From assembly GCA_900541495.1 (NCBI GenBank), contig UQKC01000002.1, positions 38,012-102,011 of the forward strand: DNA of 64,000 nt, written 5' to 3'. The notes beneath the pieces are model-generated. The model searched no databases and was not told the origin of the DNA. It worked only from the letters and a program-made list of their open reading frames with translations. How positions within the stretch are numbered: position 1 is the first letter of the stretch; the number at the start of each line of letters is the position of its first letter. The DNA is from an uncultured Ruminococcus sp. (lineage in GTDB: Bacteria > Bacillota > Clostridia > Oscillospirales > Ruminococcaceae). Positions 1 through 8,988 of this stretch are shown here, piece after piece. The position numbers and the translations under genes were made by a program.

Positions 1-511
1 CGTTGGAAAGCACCGTTCCAAGCTCCTCGCACCAGTTTACGGGCATATCGACATACTTTGCATAGCCGTCAAGGTAGAGCTGCTTGAAGATCCACTGTGT
101 CCATTTATAAAATTTCGGATCGGAGGTTGCGATCATTTTTGACCAGTCATAGTCAAAGCCGAGCTCTTTGAGCTGCTTTGAGAATGTTTTTATATTTTCC
201 TGCGTAAAGCCGTTTGGGTGATTGCCCGTTGTTACAGCATACTGCTCTGCCGGAAGACCGAATGAGTCGTATCCCATTGGGTGAAGAACGTTGTAGCCCT
301 GCATTCTTTTCATACGGGAAACGATATCTGTAGCGGTATAGCCTTCGGGGTGTCCTGCGTGAAGGCCAACGCCCGAAGGGTACGGGAACATATCGAGAAC
401 ATAATATTTCGGTTTGGAGAAGTCCCGGACATCTGTCTTGAAGCACTCATTCTCCTCCCAGTATTTCTGCCACTTTTTTTCGATCGAGGCAAAGTCATAG
501 CGTTCTGCCAT
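1..511 (-). CDS. leuS: Leucyl-tRNA synthetase, N-terminal part (cut by window edge)
   Basis: Class I aminoacyl-tRNA synthetase that charges tRNA-Leu in the cytoplasm. About 170 residues are visible and the frame is still open at base 1. The start is ATG at 509-511, giving [14 protein letters not shown]. The class I HIGH signature appears as HAGH followed by PEGYTATD at about residues 50-60, and the following [12 protein letters not shown] and the later [14 protein letters not shown] stretch are typical of bacterial LeuRS. It lies 24 bases downstream of rsfS with no T-box-like leader in between, so it is probably the last visible gene of the rsfS run. Identification is secure; nothing can be said of the editing or C-terminal domains. 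Confidence 0.96.
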   Translation of the reverse strand, partial: MAERYDFASIEKKWQKYWEENECFKTDVRDFSKPKYYVLDMFPYPSGVGLHAGHPEGYTATDIVSRMKRMQGYNVLHPMGYDSFGLPAEQYAVTTGNHPNGFTQENIKTFSKQLKELGFDYDWSKMIATSDPKFYKWTQWIFKQLYLDGYAKYVDMPVNWCEELGTVLSN

Positions 512-535
512 TTATATCAATCCTTTTCATAAAAA

Positions 536-898
536 TTACTTTATCCAAGCGGAAATGTCAACTTCTTCGCCGTCTGCCCAAAGTCTTTCAAGGTTGTAGA
601 ATTCTCTCTGATCTCTTGAAAAAACGTGGACTATGATATCCGAGTAATCGAGGACTATCCAGTTTGAACCGTTGTTGCCCTGAACGCTGTGCGGCTGAAT
701 GCCCTGCTCGCTGAGTTTGAAGTCAACTTCGTCTGCAAGCGCTCTCGTCTGAGTGGAGTTCGTACCGTCCGCAATAACGAAATAATCGGCAAGAATGGAG
801 ATATCCCCTATCTTTATTACCTTTATATCTTCGGCTTTTTTGCTGTCGAGCGCCTTAACGGCGATCTCAAGTATCTGCTGCTGTGTAAGCTCTGCCAT
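536..898 (-). CDS. rsfS: Ribosomal silencing factor RsfS
   Basis: RsfS (YbeB/Iojap family) binds ribosomal protein L14 and blocks joining of ribosomal subunits when nutrients run low. The product is 120 residues, the usual family length, with the typical core AEDIKVIKIGDISILADYFVIADGTNSTQ and the C-terminal SNWIVLDYSDIIVHVF. The frame is open 17 codons further upstream, but ATG at 896-898 has a good CGGAGGAAT ribosome site and follows the yqeK stop at 900 directly, so I use it. The order nadD-yqeK-rsfS is a classic Firmicutes arrangement and supports the call. Confidence 0.95.
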   Translation of the reverse strand: MAELTQQQILEIAVKALDSKKAEDIKVIKIGDISILADYFVIADGTNSTQTRALADEVDFKLSEQGIQPHSVQGNNGSNWIVLDYSDIIVHVFSRDQREFYNLERLWADGEEVDISAWIK

Positions 899-899
899 T

Positions 900-1484
900 T
901 TATTCCTCCGTTTTTTTGCAAATTTCCGTATAGTAATTGTAAGCTTCAAGCGTCTGTGTCGGGATAAGCGAACCCTTTTCCATAACTTCGCTTATCGAGT
1001 GCTTTACAGCTTCGAGTATCGACTTTTTTATATCGGCAAAAGCAAGCTTTCGGAACCTTTCAACGTCCTTGAAGCTTCGTTCGACCGAAACAAGGTCAGC
1101 CATATAGACTATCTCTTCAAGCTCGCTCATTGCCGCTCTGCCCGTTGTGTGATAGCGTATGGAGTTGAGGAAATCCTCACTCGTGAAGCCGAACACGGTT
1201 TCGGCATAGTATGCTCCTGCGACCGCATGATAGAGCGCAGGCGTTTTCAGCTCCGCTTCGCAGACATTTCTGCGCGACTTTTTCACCATTGCAAGCTGTT
1301 CATCCTGCGGAAGCTCCTTGCAGCAGTCGTGAACAAGACCTGCCGTGTAAGCTTCATTCGGGTCTTTGTAGCCGTGCGCCTCGGCAAGCTTTTTCGCCAT
1401 ATCGGCAACATTCAAACTGTGTGTAAAGCGCTTTTTTGAAAGTCTAATGCTTAAAATATCGGTAAGCTCCGCATCGGAATACAT
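900..1484 (-). CDS. yqeK: HD-domain dinucleoside tetraphosphatase YqeK
   Basis: YqeK proteins are HD-domain hydrolases that split diadenosine tetraphosphate symmetrically into two ADP. The 194-residue product shows the metal-binding set: H22 in FTHSLNVADMA, the HD pair at 52-53 in GLVHDCCKELP, further histidines near 86 and 112 (IRYHTTG) and an aspartate near 130 (IVYMADLVS). It lies 4 bases after nadD and its stop is immediately before the rsfS start, so the three are surely co-transcribed. Confidence 0.93.
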   Translation of the reverse strand: MYSDAELTDILSIRLSKKRFTHSLNVADMAKKLAEAHGYKDPNEAYTAGLVHDCCKELPQDEQLAMVKKSRRNVCEAELKTPALYHAVAGAYYAETVFGFTSEDFLNSIRYHTTGRAAMSELEEIVYMADLVSVERSFKDVERFRKLAFADIKKSILEAVKHSISEVMEKGSLIPTQTLEAYNYYTEICKKTEE

Positions 1485-1488
1485 TTTA

Positions 1489-2109
1489 TCAGTCCTTTAT
1501 TCGTTCGTAAATGCGATTTTCCTCTATATATTCTACTACATTTTTATCCATATAGCAAGATAAATCGGAATTTTTTATAATTTTTTCACGAATTTCCGAT
1601 GAAGAAAGCTCGAACGCCGAAATTTCCGTGACTATGACCTTTCCGAAGCGTGAAAGCTGCGCAGCCTTTCCCCGAAGCCGTTCAATATCACTGCCGCCGT
1701 CCTCACGCGAAGCCGCAACGACCGTACACATTTTCAGAATGTCCTGCCAGCGATGCCATTTATCGAACGAGAGCAGCATATCGCTCCCCATTATGAAGAA
1801 AAGCTCATCTTCGGGGAATTCTTCGCGGAAATGCTCGACCGTATTCACGGAATAGCTCACCTCGGGGTGCGACAGCTCCCAGTCGCTCACCGTCACATAC
1901 GGCAGCTTTGCAAATGCGAGCCTGCACATTTGGAGTCGGTCTTTTCCGTCCGCAACAAAGCCTGCGCTGTCCTTTTTGAACGGCGAAATGAATGTCGGAA
2001 TGACGTAAATGCGGTCAATGCCGTTCTTCTCCGCCGTTTCCTTAACAAGATTGACGTGACCGTTGTGGACGGGGTTGAAGCTTCCGCCGAATAACGCAAT
2101 TCTGCTCAT
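1489..2109 (-). CDS. nadD: Nicotinate-nucleotide adenylyltransferase
   Basis: Transfers AMP from ATP to nicotinate mononucleotide, making deamido-NAD in NAD synthesis. The 206-residue protein begins MSRIALFGGSFNPVHNGH; the GGSFNPxHxGH stretch (about residues 8-18) is the nucleotidyltransferase signature, and the late LSSSEIREKI motif (about 168-177) is the second ATP-binding signature. Length is normal for the family. The ATG starts one base after the yhbY stop codon, and yqeK follows after 4 bases. Confidence 0.97.
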   Translation of the reverse strand: MSRIALFGGSFNPVHNGHVNLVKETAEKNGIDRIYVIPTFISPFKKDSAGFVADGKDRLQMCRLAFAKLPYVTVSDWELSHPEVSYSVNTVEHFREEFPEDELFFIMGSDMLLSFDKWHRWQDILKMCTVVAASREDGGSDIERLRGKAAQLSRFGKVIVTEISAFELSSSEIREKIIKNSDLSCYMDKNVVEYIEENRIYERIKD

Positions 2110-2110
2110 A

Positions 2111-2398
2111 TCAGAACTTTATCTTCGGGTGCTGCGGATTACGCTTGAAAAGAACTATCTTGTTTCCGATGACCTGAACGACCTCGGACTTGGTCTTTTC
2201 GGCAAGCTCTGCAGCTGCTTCCACAGGGGAAAGCATTGCGCCCTCGAGGACTTTCATCTTGATTATTTCTCTTGCTTTGAGCGCGTCGCTGACCTGAACA
2301 ACGAGTGTGTCAACGATGCCGTTTTTACCGACCTGCAAGATCGTATCTTCTGTGCTTGCGATACTTTTAAGTGCCGCTCTCTGTTTGCTTGTAAGCAT
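2111..2398 (-). CDS. yhbY: CRS1/YhbY-domain ribosome-associated RNA-binding protein
   Basis: A 95-residue stand-alone CRM domain, a small RNA-binding fold found on pre-50S ribosomal particles. It starts MLTSKQRAALKSIAS and contains VGKNGIVDTLVVQVSDAL, the CRM loop with its GxxG-like turn, and ends in the basic NKIVLFKRNPQHPKIKF. An AAAGGA ribosome site precedes the ATG. The gene stands between a pair of small membrane protein genes upstream and nadD downstream. Confidence 0.93.
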   Translation of the reverse strand: MLTSKQRAALKSIASTEDTILQVGKNGIVDTLVVQVSDALKAREIIKMKVLEGAMLSPVEAAAELAEKTKSEVVQVIGNKIVLFKRNPQHPKIKF

Positions 2399-2428
2399 AT
2401 TAAAAATTCCTTTCGTTTGATCAATAAA

Positions 2429-2672
2429 TTACATATTATAAGTTACCGTTGCGGAGATCAGCAATGTCACTGCGATTGAAGAGATCACATAAGTTCCGCC
2501 GATAACGCCGAATATTATACCGCAGGTTTTCAGCAGTTTTTTCCGTTTCTTCGGGACTGCACTTTTTGCTTTTCACAAGGAACACGATACAGCATACTAT
2601 TATGACGGCAGGAACACCGTACAAAACAATTATGCTGAAAATATTTATCAATACTCCCATCAATGTCAGCAT
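2429..2672 (-). pseudogene. Small membrane protein with a frameshift (paralogue of the next gene upstream)
   Basis: The first 40 or so codons encode MLTLMGVLINIFSIIVLYGV and a membrane segment ending FLVKSKKC, closely matching the neighbour at 2712-2978. After that the open frame gives an arginine/asparagine-rich tail that ends at 2436. In the next frame the same DNA encodes RKKLLKTCGIIFGVIGG, followed by a second hydrophobic segment and a stop at 2429-2431. That lines up directly with RKKLLKTNTVIFGAMTGG of the neighbour. So one extra base (or two missing) around the A-rich stretch near 2555-2580 has split the gene. It could be a real mutation, a slippage site or an assembly error. Function unknown. 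Confidence 0.72.
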
Positions 2673-2711
2673 AGTTATTCTTCTTTTATACTTTTTTAAT
2701 CATTCTATATT

Positions 2712-2978
2712 TCAAGGAGTTATATAGACTATCGTTTTTGAACTGAGCCAGATAAGCACGATCCCCAAAACAATAAAGCCGCCCGTCATTGCTCCGAAAA
2801 TGACGGTGTTCGTTTTAAGAAGCTTTTTCCTATCCGATCTGTCTGCACCGCATTTTATATATTTTACCAGAAACACGATAAAACACACCGCCGCTGTCAG
2901 CGGAACACCGAATATTGCCAGAATGCTTGCAATGCAGAACAGTATCTCATAGATCCCACTCACGTACTGCATGATCAT
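2712..2978 (-). CDS. Small two-helix membrane protein, function unknown
   Basis: An 88-residue protein with two hydrophobic segments (about 10-38 and 56-78) joined by a basic loop, FLVKYIKCGADRSDRKKLLK. I do not recognise a named family. The ATG at 2978 overlaps the rdgB stop by four bases (ATGA); a second ATG two codons later has better spacing from the AGGGGG ribosome site, so the true start could be 2972. It is the intact partner of the frameshifted gene next to it and probably arose by tandem duplication. Confidence 0.7.
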   Translation of the reverse strand: MIMQYVSGIYEILFCIASILAIFGVPLTAAVCFIVFLVKYIKCGADRSDRKKLLKTNTVIFGAMTGGFIVLGIVLIWLSSKTIVYITP

Positions 2979-3544
2979 TCCCCCTTTATCCGTGCTTCAA
3001 ACTTGCGGAGCGCATCTGCACGGTGGCTTACCTTGTCCTTTTCCTCTGCGGAAATTTCCGCAAACGAGCGGTCGCCGTACATAAATATCGGATCATAGCC
3101 AAAGCCGTTCGTGCCGCGCTTTTCGTAGCCGATCCTGCCCTCGCAGGTTCCCTTTACGGTGAAGCTTTCACCGTTTTCGTCGATGTAGCATACAGCGCAG
3201 ACGAATCTTGCCGTGCGCTTTTCATCGGGAACGCCCTCCATTTTGGAAAGAACCTTTGCACAGCGTTTGCCCTCCTCGGCATAACGTGCGGAGTAAATTC
3301 CCGGTTCGCCGCCGAGTGCGTCAACTTCCAGTCCGCTGTCGTCTGCGATAACGGGAAGATGAGTTATATCGTAAGCTGCTTTTGCCTTTATATAAGCGTT
3401 TTCCTCGAAAGTTGTTCCCGTTTCCTCCGCTTCGATATCTGCACCCGCTTCGGACTGGGTGATGACCTCATATCCGAGCGGTTCGAGTATCTCGCGGAAC
3501 TCACGGAGCTTGTTTTTGTTGTTCGATGCAAGTATTATTTTCAT
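2975..3544 (-). CDS. rdgB: XTP/dITP diphosphatase (non-canonical purine NTP pyrophosphatase)
   Basis: Cleans the nucleotide pool by hydrolysing dITP, XTP and ITP to monophosphates. The 189-residue product starts [16 protein letters not shown], has the substrate loop EETGTTFEENAYIKAKAA, the catalytic DDSGLEVDALGG and GFGYDPIF motifs, and a normal length for the RdgB/HAM1 family. Its ATG overlaps the ftsY stop by one base (TAATG), and its own stop overlaps the following membrane gene by four bases. Confidence 0.96.
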   Translation of the reverse strand: MKIILASNNKNKLREFREILEPLGYEVITQSEAGADIEAEETGTTFEENAYIKAKAAYDITHLPVIADDSGLEVDALGGEPGIYSARYAEEGKRCAKVLSKMEGVPDEKRTARFVCAVCYIDENGESFTVKGTCEGRIGYEKRGTNGFGYDPIFMYGDRSFAEISAEEKDKVSHRADALRKFEARIKGE

Positions 3545-4935
3545 TATTCTTTATCCTCGCTGTCTTTTTTCTTTTTGCCGAATGTGATCTCCTTGAAAAG
3601 GAAGCCGAACTTGCCGTCTTTAAGGCTCTTCTTCTGCTCGGGGGCTTCCTCGGCAGGCTCTTCACTTTCGGAAGCTTCTTCAGTTTCATTTTCGGATTCA
3701 TCGGAAGAATCATCGATTATTTCTTCATCGTCCGCTTCGGCTGTTTCTTCGGGTTCTTCAACAGCTTCGGACGCTTCGTTCTCCTCTGCTTCTTCGGTGT
3801 TTTTCTCAGCTGCTTCTTCAAGTTCTTCCGCAACATCGTCAGCGTTTATCTCGTCGGAGATATCCTCGGAAAGAACGGGGGCATTCTCGGATTCTTCCGC
3901 GGTTTCGGTAGCTTCGGTATTTTCAGCCGTTTCAGTTACTTCCGAATTCTCAGCGGTTTCCGCATCTTCGTTTTCTTCCGATGTTTCTTCATCGGTCAGA
4001 CGTTCATAGTTATAGTCGAAGTCAGTCTCATTATCAAACAGAGCCTCGGCGAAGTCGTGAGCGTTGAACTCCTGCAGGTCGTCAAGCTTTTCACCAACGC
4101 CGACAAGCTTTACGGGAATACCGAGTTCGTTGTGTATCGAAATGATAATGCCGCCCTTTGCAGTTCCGTCAAGCTTTGTGAGGACGATGCCCGTAATATC
4201 GGCAACTTCGCTGAAAAGCTTTGCCTGATTTACGGCGTTCTGTCCCGTTGTTGCATCAAGGACAAGAAGCGTTTCGAGCGAACAGCCCTCGCCCTGCTCG
4301 TGAATGATACGGCTGATCTTTTTCAGCTCGTCCATAAGATTTTTCTTGTTGTGAAGTCTGCCTGCGGTGTCACAGATAAGAACGTCAGTACCTCTTGCTT
4401 TTGCGGCTGTAACAGCGTCAAAAACTACTGCGGCAGGGTCAGAACCCTCGGCGTGTTTTACGATGTCAACTCCTGCGCGCTCCGTCCATATCTGTAACTG
4501 CTCGATAGCGGCGGCACGGAATGTATCTGCCGCGGCAACGAGGACTTTTTTGCCCTCGTTCTTATACTTTGCTGCAAGCTTTCCTATAGTTGTGGTCTTG
4601 CCTGCGCCGTTTACGCCGATAACGAGAATGACGGACGGCGTTGTGGAGGTGTCTATCTTCTTATCCTCGCCGAGCATTTCTTCGATGATATTTTTAAGCT
4701 CCGCTCTGGTTTCATCGGGAGTGGTGAGCTTCTTTGCCTTTACCGATGCGCGAAGCTTTTCAACTATCGAAAGCGAAGTTTCAACGCCGATATCGCAGGT
4801 GATGAGGACTTCTTCAAGCTCATCGAAAAAGTCATCGTCAAGCTGCTTGTGCGCGCCGAAAAGTGCGCCGATCTTGCTCATCATCGAGTCTTTGGTTTTT
4901 CTTACGCCCTCGGCGATCTTACTGAAAATGTTCAT
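3544..4935 (-). CDS. ftsY: Signal recognition particle receptor FtsY with a C-terminal acidic tail
   Basis: SRP receptor GTPase that docks ribosome-nascent chain complexes at the membrane. The helical N domain (about 1-90) is followed by the G domain with GVNGAGKTT near 107, DTFRAAA, DTAGR near 190, [10 protein letters not shown] near 255 and the closing [10 protein letters not shown] motif. The NG fold ends at about residue 301. It is followed by roughly 160 residues that are mostly Glu, Asp, Ala, Ser and Thr, then a short basic, aromatic end ([17 protein letters not shown]). In textbook FtsY proteins the acidic A domain is at the N terminus; here the N terminus is short. Start: ATG at 4935, 7 bases after GAGGT; an in-frame TTG two codons earlier is less likely. 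Confidence 0.95.
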   Translation of the reverse strand: MNIFSKIAEGVRKTKDSMMSKIGALFGAHKQLDDDFFDELEEVLITCDIGVETSLSIVEKLRASVKAKKLTTPDETRAELKNIIEEMLGEDKKIDTSTTPSVILVIGVNGAGKTTTIGKLAAKYKNEGKKVLVAAADTFRAAAIEQLQIWTERAGVDIVKHAEGSDPAAVVFDAVTAAKARGTDVLICDTAGRLHNKKNLMDELKKISRIIHEQGEGCSLETLLVLDATTGQNAVNQAKLFSEVADITGIVLTKLDGTAKGGIIISIHNELGIPVKLVGVGEKLDDLQEFNAHDFAEALFDNETDFDYNYERLTDEETSEENEDAETAENSEVTETAENTEATETAEESENAPVLSEDISDEINADDVAEELEEAAEKNTEEAEENEASEAVEEPEETAEADDEEIIDDSSDESENETEEASESEEPAEEAPEQKKSLKDGKFGFLFKEITFGKKKKDSEDKE

Positions 4936-4962
4936 ATTCAAGACCTCACTTTGATTTGGGTT

Positions 4963-5391
4963 TTATGGGGTTTCGTAACGTGACAGAACGGAAATGATAT
5001 CTTCAAGGTTATTTTCCTGATCGGGGTGTCCCATTCCTGCGACCTTTTTGGCAGCTTGGAAACGCTCCTTTTCTGCCTTTCCGTTGATGCTGAATACAAA
5101 GTTGAAAACACACTGTCCGAAAATATTTTTATGCATTGTAAGCTTTGTCAGCCTGGACAGATCATAGCATACGACACGGTTATCTCCCGTGAAATATCCG
5201 AGCGAACCCGTGCGTATCGTCAGCAGTCTGCCGATATTCGTGACCGCCATATATCCTGGGTGAACCTGATTTCCGACCGTTCCTGCCAAGAATCCTTTCG
5301 GCTTGAAGACACCGTAGACCGCTCCCGTGCAGCTTTCACCGACAGCGAGCATAGCGTCAAAATTCTGCTGTGCGATATTTAAATCAAGCAT
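4963..5391 (-). CDS. Unknown protein between smc and ftsY, possibly PH-like fold
   Basis: A 142-residue soluble protein with no signal peptide or membrane segment. I do not recognise a named family. The middle (GYMAVTNIGRLLTIRTGSL through VVCYDLSRLTKLTMHKN to FNFVFSINGKAEKERF) has the strand rhythm of bacterial PH-like domains, and it ends in a helix (NLEDIISVLSRY). It starts 16 bases after the smc stop with a strong GGGAGG site and sits directly before ftsY, so it must be co-expressed with both. The PH-like idea is inference only. Confidence 0.72.
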   Translation of the reverse strand: MLDLNIAQQNFDAMLAVGESCTGAVYGVFKPKGFLAGTVGNQVHPGYMAVTNIGRLLTIRTGSLGYFTGDNRVVCYDLSRLTKLTMHKNIFGQCVFNFVFSINGKAEKERFQAAKKVAGMGHPDQENNLEDIISVLSRYETP

Positions 5392-5406
5392 TGCTGTCGC
5401 CTCCCG

Positions 5407-8400
5407 TCAGTTTGCTTCTATGTTCTGCGGCGGCTGTTCAAGTCGGAGTATCTTTGAGATACCCTTTTCCTGCATAGTTACGCCGTACATTACGTCTGCT
5501 TCGTCCATTGAGCCACGTCTGTGCGTTACGAGGATAAACTGCGTCGTATCGGTGAATTTGCGGAGATACTGCGCATACTTCGTAACATTTATGTCATCGA
5601 GCGCCGCTTCGATCTCGTCGAGGATACAGAACGGCGCAGGCTTTATTTTAAGTATAGAGAAGTAAATGCATATCGCAACGAATGCCTGCTCACCACCCGA
5701 AAGAAGTGAAAGGTTGTTGATGACCTTTCCCGGAGGTGCGACCTTTATTTCGATGCCCGATTCGAGAACGTCCTCGGGGTCGGTGAGGGTAAGCTCCGCA
5801 CGTCCGCCGCCGAAAAGCTCGACAAATATCTGCTTGAAATTTTCGTTTATCTGATTGAAGCTGTCGGAGAACTGTCTGCGCATCGTTTCGGTGAGTTCTT
5901 CAATGAGCTTTTCAAGTTCACGCTTTGAGCTCTCAACGTCATTGAGCTGTCCCGACATAAATTCGTAACGCTCCGATACCTCTTTGTACTCTTCGATAGC
6001 GGCAACGTTGACATTGCCGAGCGCACGGATCTTCTGCTTTATCTCCGCAAGGTCACGCTGAATGACGAGCAGATTTTCCACGGGCTTTGCAAGCTTCACC
6101 GCCTCGGAAAGATACAGTTCATACTGCTCCGCCATATCTGCAATTATCTTGTCATAAGCGCCCTGAACCGAGGTCTTGCGCTCTTCGAGCCTTGTCACTT
6201 CGCGGCTGAATTTTTCCTTGCTGTCGTTCAGTTCGCGGACCTGCTTGCGCTTTTCGTTCGACTTCTGCTCCATTATGTGGCTTTCGGAGCGTAACTGTGC
6301 GATGCGCTCATTTATTCCTGCGGCTTCGTCCTTTGCGCCCGAAAGCTTTGCATTGAGCGCTTCGATCTCAGCCTGCTTTCCTTCGATAAAACGGTTCTTT
6401 TCGTCGAGTTCGACAACGAGCCTTGCACTGCTGCTGCCTATCTCCTGCGACTGCGCTTCAAGGCGCGCTATCTCGGATTTTATCGCTTCGATATCCTTTG
6501 TTATCTCGGTTTCACGAAGCTTTAATGCTGACATTTTCTCGGAAAGAGCCTCGCGCTTTTCCTGCATCTGTCGGCGCTGTTCTTCATTTTCGGAAACGCT
6601 CTTTTCCTTTTCGGAAATTTCGTTTTCGACCGACTTCAAAGCTTCTTCGGCTGCCTTTACAGCGGCTTCACTCTCGGAAATTCGGTTTTTGAGCGCATTT
6701 TTCGCATCTTCCGAACCCGAAAGCTGTTCTTCGTTCTGCGCTGTCATAACGTCTATTCGTTTTAACTCCGATTCAAAGCGAATTTTATCTGCCGCAACAA
6801 CGGAAAGCTCCTCTTTTGCGCCCTCGATGTCGAAACCGAGCTTGTCGGTCTCGCTTTTCAGCTTTTCAGCCGAGGCACGAAGTTCGTTGAGCTTAGTCTG
6901 GAGCGAATTTTTCTCGTTGGTGAGCTTTTCAATGTCGTTCTTTCGTGTGAGAACGCCGCTCGACTTTGAAACCGAACCACCCGTGAATGAACCGCCTGCG
7001 TTGATGACCTGACCGTCAAGCGTTACGATACGGAATTTGTAGCTGTATTTCTTCGCGATGAGCGTTCCGAGGTCGATATCCTCCGCGATAACTATTCGTC
7101 CGAGAAGCGAGTTGTAAACGCCCTCAAATCTCGGGTCGAACTGCACGAGGTCAACTGCAAGTGCAACAAAGCCGTCGCATCGGTCAAGACCGTTTTCGTT
7201 AAGGCGGTTTCCCTTGACGGAAGTAAGCGGCAGGAATGTTGCTCGACCTGCTTTGGTTTCCTGCAAAAGTCTGATGCCGCGCTTTGCGATGTCTTCATTT
7301 TCGACAACGATGTTCTGCAAAGCACCGCCCATTGCGGTTTCAATTGCAACGCTGTACTTCGATTCTACCTTGATAAGCTGTGCGGCAGAGCCGTAAACTC
7401 CGCTCAGCTGTCCCGACTTGGAAGCTTTAAGTATCTGCTTTACCGAGTGCGCAAAGCCCTCCATACTGTTTTCGAGGTCGGCGAGCATACGAATTCGCTG
7501 GTCTTTGTCACGGATAGAGAAGTTCATCTCTTCGAGCTGTTTTTTCGCCGCTTCAAGCTTCTCTTTTCGTGCGGCATAAAGCTTTGAGATACCGCCGATA
7601 CGGTTATTCAGTTCCTCTGTCTTTTCCTCGATGAGTGCAAGTCCGTCAGTACATTCGCCTTTCTCGCGCTTCAAGTCCTCGAGTGCGGAGCGAAGCATTT
7701 CTTCCCTGCTGTCGGCGGATTCAAGCTGTGCTTTCATATCCTCGGCATTCTGCTTGCCCGTTGAGATTGAAACGCCGTACTCGGACTGCTTTATATATAA
7801 CTTGTTGAGTTCGTTCTGTACCTGTGCCGACTTGCTGTCGAAGCTGTCCTTTTCGGACGATGCCTTGGAAAGCTCCTCGCTGACGGTGACATAATCTGTA
7901 CGCGTCTGTTCGAGTTCGGCTTCGGCATTTTTTATTGCGGCAAGCTTTTCTTCGGTAGCCTTGCGGTTTTCTTCGCCCGTATTTTCGGAAAGTGCCTGCT
8001 GCTTTTTTATTTCATCGATATCATCGTTTGCGTGGCGAATCTCGTTCTCGCAAACGGCGATATCGGAATGTATCTGAGTGTTTGCGCGCTCCGATTCGAG
8101 TATGCGGTTTCGCAGCTCCTCGGTGCGGAGAGTGTTTTCCTGCATATTTTCGGAAAGCTGTGTAAGCTCTTCTTCAAGCCTTGAAATATCGGCTTCAACG
8201 CCGTTATATTCGTTCGTGCTGATAAGGAGCTTGTCGGAAATTTCGTCGAGGTTTTTCTTCAAGTCGTCAAGCTGACGAACCCAGACGGTAATTTCGAGCG
8301 ACTTTTTCGTTTCGGAATATTCGATGAATTTTTCCGCCTTTTCCGACTGTATGCGGAGCGGTTCAACTCGGCTCTCGAGTTCACCGATGATATCGCGCAG

Positions 8401-8970
8401 ACGGAGAATGTTTTCCTGCGCAGCGGCAAGCTTTCTCTCGGCTTCGGCTTTTTTATAGCGGAATTTCGATATTCCTGCGGCTTCCTCAAAAATTTCACGG
8501 CGTTCGCCCGACTTTGCGGAAACTATCTCGGCAACGCGTCCCTGACCGATTATCGAATAACCGTCACGTCCAAGACCCGTGTCCATAAAAAGCTCGCAGA
8601 TATCTTTCAAACGCACCTGCGCGCCGTTTATCATATATTCGCTTTCACCGCTGCGGTAAAGCTTTCGCGTTACCGAGACCTGCTCGGACGGTATCTGCAA
8701 AATTCCCCTGTTGTTGATGATGTTGAGCGTTACCGATGCAAAGCCCATAGGCTTGCGGAACTGCGTACCCGAGAAGATAACGTCCTCCATTTTTCCGCCT
8801 CGGAGCGTCTTTGAGGACTGCTCGCCGAGCACCCAGCGCACAGCATCGCCGATATTCGATTTTCCGCTTCCGTTAGGGCCGACTACCGCCGTTATTCCCT
8901 TGTCAAATGTAAGCTTTATCTTATCGGGAAAGGACTTGAAGCCCTGTAATTCCAATGATTCGAGATACAT
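5407..8970 (-). CDS. smc: Chromosome partition ATPase SMC
   Basis: Structural maintenance of chromosomes protein, which forms loops of DNA as an ATP-driven dimer together with ScpA and ScpB. At 1187 residues it has the usual length. Walker A is GPNGSGKSN at 31-39. Long coiled coils run to about 500 and from about 650 to 1000, flanking a glycine-rich hinge (GVYGSAAQLI through NAGGSFTGGS). The ABC signature LLSGGEQAF and Walker B FCILDEIEAALDD lie near the C terminus. A GGAG site precedes the ATG. The radical SAM gene is 18 bases upstream. Confidence 0.98.
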   Translation of the reverse strand: MYLESLELQGFKSFPDKIKLTFDKGITAVVGPNGSGKSNIGDAVRWVLGEQSSKTLRGGKMEDVIFSGTQFRKPMGFASVTLNIINNRGILQIPSEQVSVTRKLYRSGESEYMINGAQVRLKDICELFMDTGLGRDGYSIIGQGRVAEIVSAKSGERREIFEEAAGISKFRYKKAEAERKLAAAQENILRLRDIIGELESRVEPLRIQSEKAEKFIEYSETKKSLEITVWVRQLDDLKKNLDEISDKLLISTNEYNGVEADISRLEEELTQLSENMQENTLRTEELRNRILESERANTQIHSDIAVCENEIRHANDDIDEIKKQQALSENTGEENRKATEEKLAAIKNAEAELEQTRTDYVTVSEELSKASSEKDSFDSKSAQVQNELNKLYIKQSEYGVSISTGKQNAEDMKAQLESADSREEMLRSALEDLKREKGECTDGLALIEEKTEELNNRIGGISKLYAARKEKLEAAKKQLEEMNFSIRDKDQRIRMLADLENSMEGFAHSVKQILKASKSGQLSGVYGSAAQLIKVESKYSVAIETAMGGALQNIVVENEDIAKRGIRLLQETKAGRATFLPLTSVKGNRLNENGLDRCDGFVALAVDLVQFDPRFEGVYNSLLGRIVIAEDIDLGTLIAKKYSYKFRIVTLDGQVINAGGSFTGGSVSKSSGVLTRKNDIEKLTNEKNSLQTKLNELRASAEKLKSETDKLGFDIEGAKEELSVVAADKIRFESELKRIDVMTAQNEEQLSGSEDAKNALKNRISESEAAVKAAEEALKSVENEISEKEKSVSENEEQRRQMQEKREALSEKMSALKLRETEITKDIEAIKSEIARLEAQSQEIGSSSARLVVELDEKNRFIEGKQAEIEALNAKLSGAKDEAAGINERIAQLRSESHIMEQKSNEKRKQVRELNDSKEKFSREVTRLEERKTSVQGAYDKIIADMAEQYELYLSEAVKLAKPVENLLVIQRDLAEIKQKIRALGNVNVAAIEEYKEVSERYEFMSGQLNDVESSKRELEKLIEELTETMRRQFSDSFNQINENFKQIFVELFGGGRAELTLTDPEDVLESGIEIKVAPPGKVINNLSLLSGGEQAFVAICIYFSILKIKPAPFCILDEIEAALDDINVTKYAQYLRKFTDTTQFILVTHRRGSMDEADVMYGVTMQEKGISKILRLEQPPQNIEAN

Positions 8971-8988
8971 TTATATGCTCCGTTTCAT

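Noticed and set aside
3023..4497. Two long plus-strand ORFs (about 320 codons each) opposite rdgB and ftsY
   Set aside because: They are antisense shadows: the opposite strand encodes well-conserved proteins with all motifs, and the plus-strand products are Phe- or Ser-rich without recognisable domains.
6176..7012. Plus-strand ORF of 278 codons inside smc
   Set aside because: Ser/Phe-rich product typical of the complement of a coiled-coil gene; no ribosome site or promoter.
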